This document shows, piece by piece, positions 43,860 to 49,970 of a stretch of 55,040 nucleotides of DNA. The translations under genes were made by a program, and so were the position numbers. The DNA is taken from the NCBI GenBank assembly GCA_018065145.1, contig JAGHTW010000201.1:1-55040 (forward strand), in the 5' to 3' direction. The DNA comes from Candidatus Prevotella equi. Lineage in GTDB: Bacteria; Bacteroidota; Bacteroidia; Bacteroidales; Bacteroidaceae. How positions within the stretch are numbered: position 1 is the stretch's first letter; every line of letters begins with the position of its first letter. The notes beneath the pieces were generated by a model. That model saw nothing but the letters and a program-made list of their open reading frames with translations. It had not been told where the DNA came from and made no database searches.

Positions 43860-45209
43860 ATGAACAACATTTTTCCTCTGAATGATCTTATCCCTGAGAT
43901 TATATCAGAGAACAACATGTACGACAGCTTTGACTATGTTATAGATCATCTGGAGTATAAGCAACAAAGGGAGAAATACAGACCACATCGACAGTCCATT
44001 GTAGAGAAGTTGACAATGGACATCGGTAGCGGTACATTTCGCATCCTTCCGGAAGATGTGAGGGACATACATGTAAAGGACGGACCGAAAGAACGCGATT
44101 GCCAGGCACCAAAGGTTTATAAGCGAATCGGTATTCATGCAATCATGGTAATAGTGGAGAAATACACCTATACCACGTTGATAAAGAATACCGCAGCATC
44201 TGTCAAGGGGAAGGGAATGCACTGGCTTCATCACATCATTGAAGAAGACCTGCAGAACGCTCCTGAGCTCATGGCGTTCTATTACCAGAATGACATAGAG
44301 CACTTCTACGACAATATAGACCAGGATAAAATGAAGGAGGTCATCAGGAACTACATTTCAGATCCTGTGCTTCTGCCTATGCTTGACTGCTTCATCACGC
44401 TTCTGCCAAAAGGTCTTTCCAAAGGGCTCAGGTCATCACAGTGCTTTGCCAACCTCTTCCTGTCACCTGTGGATCATGTCATGCTTGAACATGTGAACAA
44501 GTACACTCTTAAAACTGTTGAAGGCGAGGAAACAAGATACCTGTATGACAGATATTGCGATGATACGGTATTTTGGTCAGATAATAAAAAAGACCTGTGG
44601 AAGCTGAGGGACATCTATGTCTCAGAGATTGAGAAGCTGGGACTGCGTGTGAAGAAGTCAGAAGCTGTGCGACCAATAGAGGAAGGGCTTGACCACCTCG
44701 GCTATGTTCACTTTGCAGAATACTCACTGATCCGTAAGAGGACAAAGCAGAAAGCAGCAAGGCATCTGGCAAAGGTAAAGAGTCGAAAAAGACGGCAAGA
44801 GATCATTGGCTCATTCAAAGGGATGGCTTGTCACGCAGATTGTAAACATTTATATTTCATATTAACAAATAAACACATGAAGAAGTTCAGCGAAATGGGT
44901 GTTGCGTACACCCCAGAGGACGGCAAGAAACGCTTTCCTGGTAAGGCAGTCAGATTGAGTGCCATTGTGAATAAGGAAATTGAGGTGCATGACTATGAGA
45001 AGGATGTTACCACCAAGAACGGTGATGGCAGATACATAGTAAGCTTTAGGGATGTGAAATCAGGTGAGTGGGCAAAGTTCTTCACTGCATCCGAAGAAAT
45101 GAAGCAGATCCTCGACAAAGTGAGTGACATTGAAGACGGTTTCCCATTCTCTACAGTCATAGAGAGTGAGGCTTTTGATGTAAACAAAATCAAATACCGC
45201 TTCACTTAA
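43860..45209 (+). CDS. DGR reverse transcriptase with C-terminal extension
   Basis: 449 residues. RT motifs in order: NDIEHFYDNID with the first catalytic Asp at D145; the DGR-type motif GLRSSQ (189-194; GxxxSQ) in place of the retroviral SPxxxQ; and the catalytic YCDD (232-235, at 44553-44564), where most DGR RTs have Y[MVI]DD. This low-fidelity RT copies the TR RNA and misincorporates opposite adenines; the cDNA replaces VR. Beyond the RT thumb (after about residue 340) ~110 residues form an additional domain with HDYEKDV, GRYIVSFRD and FFTASEEM. No separate Avd gene is seen nearby. Confidence 0.95.
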   Translation: MNNIFPLNDLIPEIISENNMYDSFDYVIDHLEYKQQREKYRPHRQSIVEKLTMDIGSGTFRILPEDVRDIHVKDGPKERDCQAPKVYKRIGIHAIMVIVEKYTYTTLIKNTAASVKGKGMHWLHHIIEEDLQNAPELMAFYYQNDIEHFYDNIDQDKMKEVIRNYISDPVLLPMLDCFITLLPKGLSKGLRSSQCFANLFLSPVDHVMLEHVNKYTLKTVEGEETRYLYDRYCDDTVFWSDNKKDLWKLRDIYVSEIEKLGLRVKKSEAVRPIEEGLDHLGYVHFAEYSLIRKRTKQKAARHLAKVKSRKRRQEIIGSFKGMACHADCKHLYFILTNKHMKKFSEMGVAYTPEDGKKRFPGKAVRLSAIVNKEIEVHDYEKDVTTKNGDGRYIVSFRDVKSGEWAKFFTASEEMKQILDKVSDIEDGFPFSTVIESEAFDVNKIKYRFT

Positions 45210-45216
45210 AATACTA

Positions 45217-45244
45217 TTTGAACACTGATTAAATACTTTTCAAA
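45217..45244 (+). promoter_or_regulatory. 28-bp start-codon-proximal element, copy 4
   Basis: TTTGAA-N16-TTCAAA with interior CACTGATTAAATACTT. It ends 1 nt before the ATG at 45246 and 7 nt after the RT stop. Confidence 0.65.
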
Positions 45245-45245
45245 G

Positions 45246-45722
45246 ATGGACAAAATTTATGGTACATCAATCCGCCAGGACGGATTGCAGAAAGTAGGCC
45301 GAAACCGTTGGGATTTGTTCTATGGCTTCGGCAAGGACGATGACAATGAGATGGGCTATAACTGGCGCACCACATTTGACCATCAGCCGACGATCGACGA
45401 AGTGAAGGGTGCAATCACTGCACAGATCAGTTCAAACGCACAGAAGGCTATTATTGAAGGCTACAGGTGGGATGGTATTGCTGTCTGGCTTTCGGATGAG
45501 AACCAAAGGAACTACACGCTTGCCTATAATCTGGCAAAAGATGGGAACCTTGGCAAGTTGCCGACAGTGAAGCTCGGTTCTGATGAAGAGCCAGTCCTTC
45601 ACACTTTCAAGGACACGAAGGAACTCACGGCATTTGTTCAGGGTATGCAGCAGCACATACAGATGTGCCTTGAATCTGCATGGCATGAGAAAGAACAAAT
45701 TGACTGGAGTATTTATGAGTAA
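45246..45722 (+). CDS. Phage protein after the DGR, unknown (possible fibre accessory)
   Basis: 158 residues. N-terminal YGTSIRQDGLQKVGRNRWDLFYGFG then YNWRTTFDHQPTIDEVKGAI recur in Bacteroidetes phages next to fibre genes as far as I can recall; the middle resembles tail-fibre assembly/DUF4376-like proteins (repeated DGIAVWLSDENQRNY). No Avd-like four-helix pattern. It could be a fibre assembly factor or a DGR accessory; neither is shown by sequence alone. Confidence 0.6.
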   Translation: MDKIYGTSIRQDGLQKVGRNRWDLFYGFGKDDDNEMGYNWRTTFDHQPTIDEVKGAITAQISSNAQKAIIEGYRWDGIAVWLSDENQRNYTLAYNLAKDGNLGKLPTVKLGSDEEPVLHTFKDTKELTAFVQGMQQHIQMCLESAWHEKEQIDWSIYE

Positions 45723-45729
45723 GGCTAAA

Positions 45730-45860
45730 GGGGACAAAGAGCCCCTGGCCGGTTAACAATCGTCTCACTTATTATTAACAACGCGCCATGCCGGCACACG
45801 ACCAGGGGCAATATACCTCTGCTCGTGCCGGTATGGCGTTTTTGTATAAATAAGTGAGAC
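45730..45860. ncRNA. Complex intergenic fold with terminator-like hairpin and alternative pairing
   Basis: An outer 12-bp perfect stem GTCTCACTTATT (45763-45774)/AATAAGTGAGAC (45849-45860) encloses a 14-bp stem CGCCATGCCGGCAC (45785-45798)/GTGCCGGTATGGCG (45826-45839) followed by TTTT. The inner loop holds CCAGGGGC (45803-45810), which can pair perfectly with upstream GCCCCTGG (45742-45749); that segment can instead fold with AGGGG (45730-45734). As DNA it may simply be a strong terminator; as RNA it has mutually exclusive folds. Confidence 0.65.
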
Positions 45861-45887
45861 AGTGCAAAGGTACACAATTTTTTTGAA

Positions 45888-46130
45888 ATGAAGGCAATAG
45901 AACTGTTAAAAGTGTCACAAAGCATGATAATTGCATTGAAAAATGCTAATTTGGGGCTTGATGACACCCAATATATCGGACTTTTTGATGAGTACACAGA
46001 CGGGCAAGCCTGTGGACTAAAGACATCGTATCTTGTTGCTTCGCTTGCCGACAAATACCAGATCAGCGAACGAAAGGTTTACAACCTTCTAAAGAAGTTC
46101 AAAAACGACTGCAAAATCCCTGCACCATGA
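45888..46130 (+). CDS. Small HTH protein at the prophage right end
   Basis: 80 residues. The C-terminal part (about 46-75), YLVASLADKYQISERKVYNLLKKF, is a helix-turn-helix like that of Mor/C-type and other Mu regulators, with the first half helical. It has no strong Shine-Dalgarno. It may regulate right-end or late genes; Mor-family membership is not proven. Confidence 0.65.
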   Translation: MKAIELLKVSQSMIIALKNANLGLDDTQYIGLFDEYTDGQACGLKTSYLVASLADKYQISERKVYNLLKKFKNDCKIPAP

Positions 46131-46197
46131 TTACTGATGCAGTTGCCTCTGTGTAGTATATTATGAGTAACTTTGCAGAGTTAAAAATCATGCAATT

Positions 46198-46836
46198 ATG
46201 AACAAATACTACAAAATGCTGGATAAGATTCTATCCAATGGCAAAATGCAACAGAACAAGAAGGGAAACATCAAGTACCTCTTGAATGAACAGTTATCAA
46301 TGACACCTGCAGATCTTCTCGACATCTTTGAGGGACACAGCATCGCAAGGAAGAAATTGAAGAGTGAACTCAAACTATTCATGCAGGGTGAGCGCAATGT
46401 GGAGAAATACCGCGAGGCTGGCATCTACTGGTGGGACTATTGCGGTTCAATCCTGGTCAATAGTTATCCAACCTATTTCGAGAAGTTACCGCCTCTTGTT
46501 GAGAAAATAAACCGTGAGAAGCGCAACAGCAAGAACTATGTGCTGTTTCTCGGCTCTACTGATGCAGAGAGCAACCAGACACCATGCCTGAGTCTTGTGC
46601 AGTTCCAGATTGATGAAGGGGAACTGGTTGTTTCTGCTTATCAGAGAAGTTCTGATGCTAACCTTGGTCTTCCTTCCGACATCTATCATCTGTACTTGAT
46701 GGCAAAGCAGATTGATCTTCCTTTGAAGTCTATTACATTGAATCTGGGAAATGTTCACATCTATGAGAGCAACATCGACAGGACTCATGAGCTTTTGAAT
46801 GGCTCAGAGAATGTCAAATTCGACTTGAATGTCTGA
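46198..46836 (+). CDS. Divergent thymidylate-synthase-family enzyme, putative pyrimidine (hydroxy)methyltransferase
   Basis: 212 residues, shorter than standard TS (~264). Order and spacing of TS landmarks are kept: KILSNGKMQQNKKGN (phosphate loop, the Arg of RTGT replaced by Lys), ELKLFMQGERNVEKYREAGIYWWD (in two parts, about residues 57-80), catalytic C130 in TPCLSLVQF, YQRSSD (R150, S151, D153), LGLPSDI, and HIYESN (H187, Y189). D161 stands where dUMP-specific TS has Asn177; Asp at this place is the hallmark of dCMP hydroxymethylases. Also GN in place of GD before the His. Last phage gene, with promoter-like TAACTTTG near 46168 and a strong terminator. Possible role: modified cytosine for phage DNA. 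Confidence 0.75.
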   Translation: MNKYYKMLDKILSNGKMQQNKKGNIKYLLNEQLSMTPADLLDIFEGHSIARKKLKSELKLFMQGERNVEKYREAGIYWWDYCGSILVNSYPTYFEKLPPLVEKINREKRNSKNYVLFLGSTDAESNQTPCLSLVQFQIDEGELVVSAYQRSSDANLGLPSDIYHLYLMAKQIDLPLKSITLNLGNVHIYESNIDRTHELLNGSENVKFDLNV

Positions 46837-46849
46837 TGTGATGGAAAAG

Positions 46850-46888
46850 AAAAAAGGCATCTGGAATTTGTGTTCAGATGCCTTTTTT
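46850..46888. terminator. Strong bidirectional terminator after the last phage gene
   Basis: AAAAAAGGCATCTG (46850-46863) and CAGATGCCTTTTTT (46875-46888) pair over 14 bp around an 11-nt loop, with T on the plus side and A on the minus. Confidence 0.9.
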
Positions 46889-46894
46889 ATGCTG

Positions 46895-46965
46895 ATAAAA
46901 TGTTTTTCAAACCGCATTTCGTTTTTGGTTGGGAAATACGCTTTTCGTTTTTGAAACCGCGCGCA
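46895..46965. other. Probable prophage right end with inverted transposase-binding-like motifs
   Basis: Read on the minus strand from 46965: TGCGCGCG, GTTTCAAAAACGAAAAG, CGTATTTC, then AACGAAATGCG. This copies the order at the left end (9352-9425) in opposite orientation. CA at 46964-46965 is a possible terminal dinucleotide. Junction not fixed. Confidence 0.5.
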
Positions 46966-47105
46966 TTTGGTTTTGCCGTGCTTATAAGATATGAAACTGT
47001 TATACCTTAAACATATAATAATTACGGTGAAAAAAATAGAACCCACCCTATGTCTAACAAAAAAATAAAGAATAACTGAGAAAAAGAAATTGAATTAAAC
47101 TAAGG

Positions 47106-47371
47106 ACGGTGCATCAAGGATGCATCCACTTGCGCTAACGTGTTAACTAATATTTTTAATCACGAGGGTAGGTAATCGTCCGAAATACATATCATACTTG
47201 AGCTTTCGCTCTTGTTCTCTCAAATCGAAACGGCCAATTTCAAAGCACGAGAACAAGATAGTGAATGGTTCATGTCCTGTTATGGGGCATAACCTTTCAT
47301 ATATACTTGTTTGTGCTAATGGTGCTTGGCCGTACCAGATTTGAGAACGAGTATTCGGAAAAAGGTTATGC
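47106..47371 (+). ncRNA. Candidate structured RNA upstream of lipoprotein genes
   Basis: A region of 562 nt (46837-47398) has no gene. Its right half is rich in complementary segments: CTCAAATC (47219-47226)/GATTTGAG (47338-47345), CGGCCAA (47231-47237)/TTGGCCG (47326-47332) and GCATAACCTTT (47287-47297)/AAAGGTTATGC (47361-47371). Local alternatives compete: TCTTGTTCTC (47210-47219)/GAGAACAAGA (47249-47258) and GTTATG/CATAAC (47279-47284/47288-47293). A small hairpin TGCATC/GATGCA lies at ~47110-47124. It lacks the conserved words of tmRNA, RNase P and SRP RNA that I looked for. Confidence 0.55.
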
Positions 47372-47398
47372 TCCTTCTTTATTTAATTATTTTATCAA

Positions 47399-47953
47399 AT
47401 GAAATCAAAATTTAATTTTATTGCTTGTTTGTTGAGTTTTCTTACGATTACTCTCTTGTTCTCTTGTGACAGTGATTCAAGTTCTGGTTCTGTATCTACA
47501 GGATGGTATAGTCGTGAATCTTTTCCTACGTTGTCAAAGTTTGACGCTATAAAAAATGACATAGACAAAGGGTACCTGAAAAAAACATCTCTCTTTTCTA
47601 CAGACGGTTCGTGGATAAATTATAACAGTTCTAAGTATGGAACAATTCCAACTACTATCTCGGTATTTAAGATAGAAAGTAGTAATACCATTATATATTA
47701 TTTTACTACATTGCGAAAAACTAGTTCAAGTTCATTTGGAACAAAGATTTATCCTATTATAACTTCAAGTGATAAAGATTACTACGAGACTATCGGAACG
47801 TTGTCATATTATGGTTCTCCTACCTACTACACTTATTACAAGGATGGAAATAAATTGTATGTTACGAATGGTGACATATTTACTATTACGAGTACAGGTT
47901 TGATTAAGGACGGAAGTTCAGCTAAATATACTAAATTTACCCCAAAGAAATAG
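47399..47953 (+). CDS. Lipoprotein, unknown function
   Basis: 184 residues. A type II signal peptide with lipobox LLFSC (Cys near residue 23) is followed by DSDSSSG, an acidic stretch consistent with the Bacteroidetes signal for export to the outer-membrane surface. The mature part is Ser/Thr/Tyr-rich and beta-like. No named domain. Codon use is A/T-rich compared with the phage genes. Paired with another lipoprotein 5 nt downstream. Confidence 0.75.
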   Translation: MKSKFNFIACLLSFLTITLLFSCDSDSSSGSVSTGWYSRESFPTLSKFDAIKNDIDKGYLKKTSLFSTDGSWINYNSSKYGTIPTTISVFKIESSNTIIYYFTTLRKTSSSSFGTKIYPIITSSDKDYYETIGTLSYYGSPTYYTYYKDGNKLYVTNGDIFTITSTGLIKDGSSAKYTKFTPKK

Positions 47954-47958
47954 GATTT

Positions 47959-48606
47959 ATGAAAATACAAAAATTGTGCAACATATCCTTAATAGCTTTT
48001 TGTGCTGTTGTCTTATCACTGAGTTTTATTTCATGTGGTGGTGAAGATGATGTGTTGCCAAATAATAATACTCAAAAAGAACTTAGCCGTAGTGATATAA
48101 GAAAAATAATAAACGATGATGTCGTTACGTTAGTATGCGAATACAGAGATGCAGATTTTCAGAAAGATCATATTAATAAAAATCCTTATGTGTATTGGGA
48201 ATTTAAATCATCGCTGCTTGAAAAGTTATCTGGTCATACTCTGAAGTATGGCGCTATCTATGGACATCCGGCTAATGATAACTATATAGTATCTGTTGAT
48301 GAATTAAATGAAGATACTATAGGTATAGGTTTGTCTCCAATATATACCTCGAGTTATCTATCGACAATCGCTTTTGAACGTCAGCATTGCAATACTTTAG
48401 CTGAAAGATACGAAGAAGGTAAAATGACATTAGAACAATACCAACTTAACTTGACTTTTTCTTGTAATTTAATATACGATGGAGTCAAATCCTCAAAAAA
48501 AGGATTTGAAGTGAGGTTCTTTATTGAGGTCGATGACGTTCGATATTTCATGATAGAAACAAGTTTCTCGGGTTCAACATTAAGGGTTAAAAAAGTGACG
48601 TCGTAA
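47959..48606 (+). CDS. Lipoprotein, unknown function
   Basis: 215 residues. Signal peptide with lipobox SFISC (Cys near residue 26), then GGEDD, again acidic after the Cys, suggesting surface exposure. The mature part has HGH/KYGAIYGHPAND and TLAERYEEGKM segments but no recognisable family. Co-transcribed with the lipoprotein upstream (5-nt gap) and closed by a terminator. Confidence 0.72.
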   Translation: MKIQKLCNISLIAFCAVVLSLSFISCGGEDDVLPNNNTQKELSRSDIRKIINDDVVTLVCEYRDADFQKDHINKNPYVYWEFKSSLLEKLSGHTLKYGAIYGHPANDNYIVSVDELNEDTIGIGLSPIYTSSYLSTIAFERQHCNTLAERYEEGKMTLEQYQLNLTFSCNLIYDGVKSSKKGFEVRFFIEVDDVRYFMIETSFSGSTLRVKKVTS

Positions 48607-48640
48607 TATAGCTTATAAAGATTTATACTATTAGTAAATA

Positions 48641-48674
48641 AAAAACACGAAATACATTGTATTTCGTGTTTTTT
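48641..48674. terminator. Bidirectional terminator between lipoproteins and lysA
   Basis: ACACGAAATAC (about 48645-48655) pairs perfectly with GTATTTCGTGT (48659-48669) and extends into A/T runs; the loop is ATT. Both flanking genes converge on it. Confidence 0.85.
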
Positions 48675-48704
48675 ATTTGTATATGCGTAGCGCAGAATTA
48701 TATC

Positions 48705-49841
48705 TTACATCAGGTACGCCTTTGGCAGCTTGCGGCAGTTGTACTGGCAAGCCATTATCTCGCCGTAGGCACCGGCAGAGCGGAGGGCGATGAGGTCGCC
48801 ACGATGACACTTCGGCAACTTCTCTTCCTTGCCGAATACGTCACTTGACTCGCAGATAGGACCTACAACGTCGTAAACCTCCTCAGCCTCAGTGCTTGAA
48901 AGGTTCTGTATCTCGTGGTGTGCGTCATAGAGAGCAGGGCGGATAAGGTCACTCATGCCAGCGTCAACGATAGCAAACTGCTTGATGTGACACTGCTTTA
49001 CATATAGCACCTTAGTGATAAGGCTACCCATCTGACCTACTACGGCACGACCGAGCTCGCAGTGCAACTGCTGACCTTCGCGAAGCTTGAGGTTCTTGGC
49101 GTAAGTATCGAAATACTTACCGAAGTCAGGTATTGGCTTACCATCAGGATCTGTGTAAGAGATACCGAGACCACCACCAACGTTGATGTTCTTAACGGTG
49201 ATGCCCTGTGCCTCCAGACGATCCTGCAGCTCATTGATACGGTTTGACAATGCTACGAAGTCATCCATCTCCAGTATCTGGCTACCGATGTGGAAGTGCA
49301 GTCCGATGAACTCTACGTTAGGCAGTTCGTTAGCCTCCTTTATTGCAAGTTCCATGTCCTCCATAGCTATACCGAACTTGTTCTCTGCCAGACCAGTAGT
49401 GATGTTAGCGTGTGTGTGAGCACCAACGTTAGGGTTGATACGGAAAGCAACACGTGCCACCATCCCCTTGACAGCAGCCAACTCGTTGATAATCTGGAGT
49501 TCAGGTTCAGACTCAACGTTAAAGCAGAAGATACCCGCCTCAAGACCAAGGTTAATCTCCCAGTCAGCCTTACCAACACCGGCATAAACAATCTTTGAAG
49601 CATCGAAACCCGCATTAAGGGCCTGCTGTATCTCGCCACCGCTGACAGCGTCAACGCCGAAGCCAGCCTTCTGAATCTCCTTCAATACGTCAATATTAGC
49701 ATTCGCCTTTATTGCATAGTGCAGGTGATAACCAGGATGCTTGTCCAACTCTGCCTTGATAGTGGCAAGAGTATCATCGAGCACCTTCTTATCATAATAA
49801 TAAAAAGGTGTTTCGATGTCTTTGAATTTAGAAATATCCAT
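48705..49841 (-). CDS. lysA: Diaminopimelate decarboxylase
   Basis: 378 residues from the ATG at 49841; a longer frame to 49940 only reads through a dispersed repeat and is not credible. PLP-dependent fold III enzyme converting meso-diaminopimelate to lysine, the last lysine step. HYAIKANAN (PLP lysine K45), GLHFHIGSQ (about residues 190-198), NVGGGLG and the C-terminal GPICESSDVF (substrate Cys/Glu) are all present, ending CRKLPKAYLM. lysC lies just upstream on the same strand, linking the first and last lysine enzymes. Confidence 0.95.
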   Translation of the reverse strand: MDISKFKDIETPFYYYDKKVLDDTLATIKAELDKHPGYHLHYAIKANANIDVLKEIQKAGFGVDAVSGGEIQQALNAGFDASKIVYAGVGKADWEINLGLEAGIFCFNVESEPELQIINELAAVKGMVARVAFRINPNVGAHTHANITTGLAENKFGIAMEDMELAIKEANELPNVEFIGLHFHIGSQILEMDDFVALSNRINELQDRLEAQGITVKNINVGGGLGISYTDPDGKPIPDFGKYFDTYAKNLKLREGQQLHCELGRAVVGQMGSLITKVLYVKQCHIKQFAIVDAGMSDLIRPALYDAHHEIQNLSSTEAEEVYDVVGPICESSDVFGKEEKLPKCHRGDLIALRSAGAYGEIMACQYNCRKLPKAYLM

Positions 49842-49846
49842 AGATA

Positions 49847-49881
49847 GACCCACCCCAACCCTCCCTGCGAGGGAGGGAGTC
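49847..49881. repeat. Dispersed GC-rich palindromic repeat, copy 1
   Basis: GACCCACCCCAACCCTCCCT then GCGAGGGAGGGAGT; CCTCCCT/AGGGAGG form a hairpin. The reverse complement of this unit recurs at 52404-52440, and a degenerate copy at 49937-49965. Confidence 0.8.
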
Positions 49882-49936
49882 CTAACCGCTGTGGGAATCA
49901 CGGTATTTGTTTGTGTTATTAATAAACTATCGCATT

Positions 49937-49965
49937 CCACCTCCTCACAGGGAGGGATGGGGAGT
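49937..49965. repeat. Dispersed palindromic repeat, degenerate copy 2
   Basis: CCACCTCCTCACAGGGAGGG followed by ATGGGGAG; same arrangement as the copies at 49847 and 52404 but with several changes. It lies just upstream of the lysC stop in the lysA-lysC gap. Confidence 0.6.
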
Positions 49966-49970
49966 GTATC

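Noticed and set aside
43860..45209. Retron or group II intron RT
   Set aside because: No msr/msd-like or intron domain V/VI sequence, no maturase domain, and a TR/VR pair with adenine-specific differences is present.
47106..47371. tmRNA, RNase P or SRP RNA
   Set aside because: Conserved words for these RNAs (tmRNA tag and tRNA-like ends, RNase P core, SRP GGAA tetraloop domain) were not seen.
49842..49940. 33-residue N-terminal extension of LysA
   Set aside because: It translates the palindromic repeat and does not resemble the family N-terminus; MDISKFKDIETPFYYYD at 49841 does.
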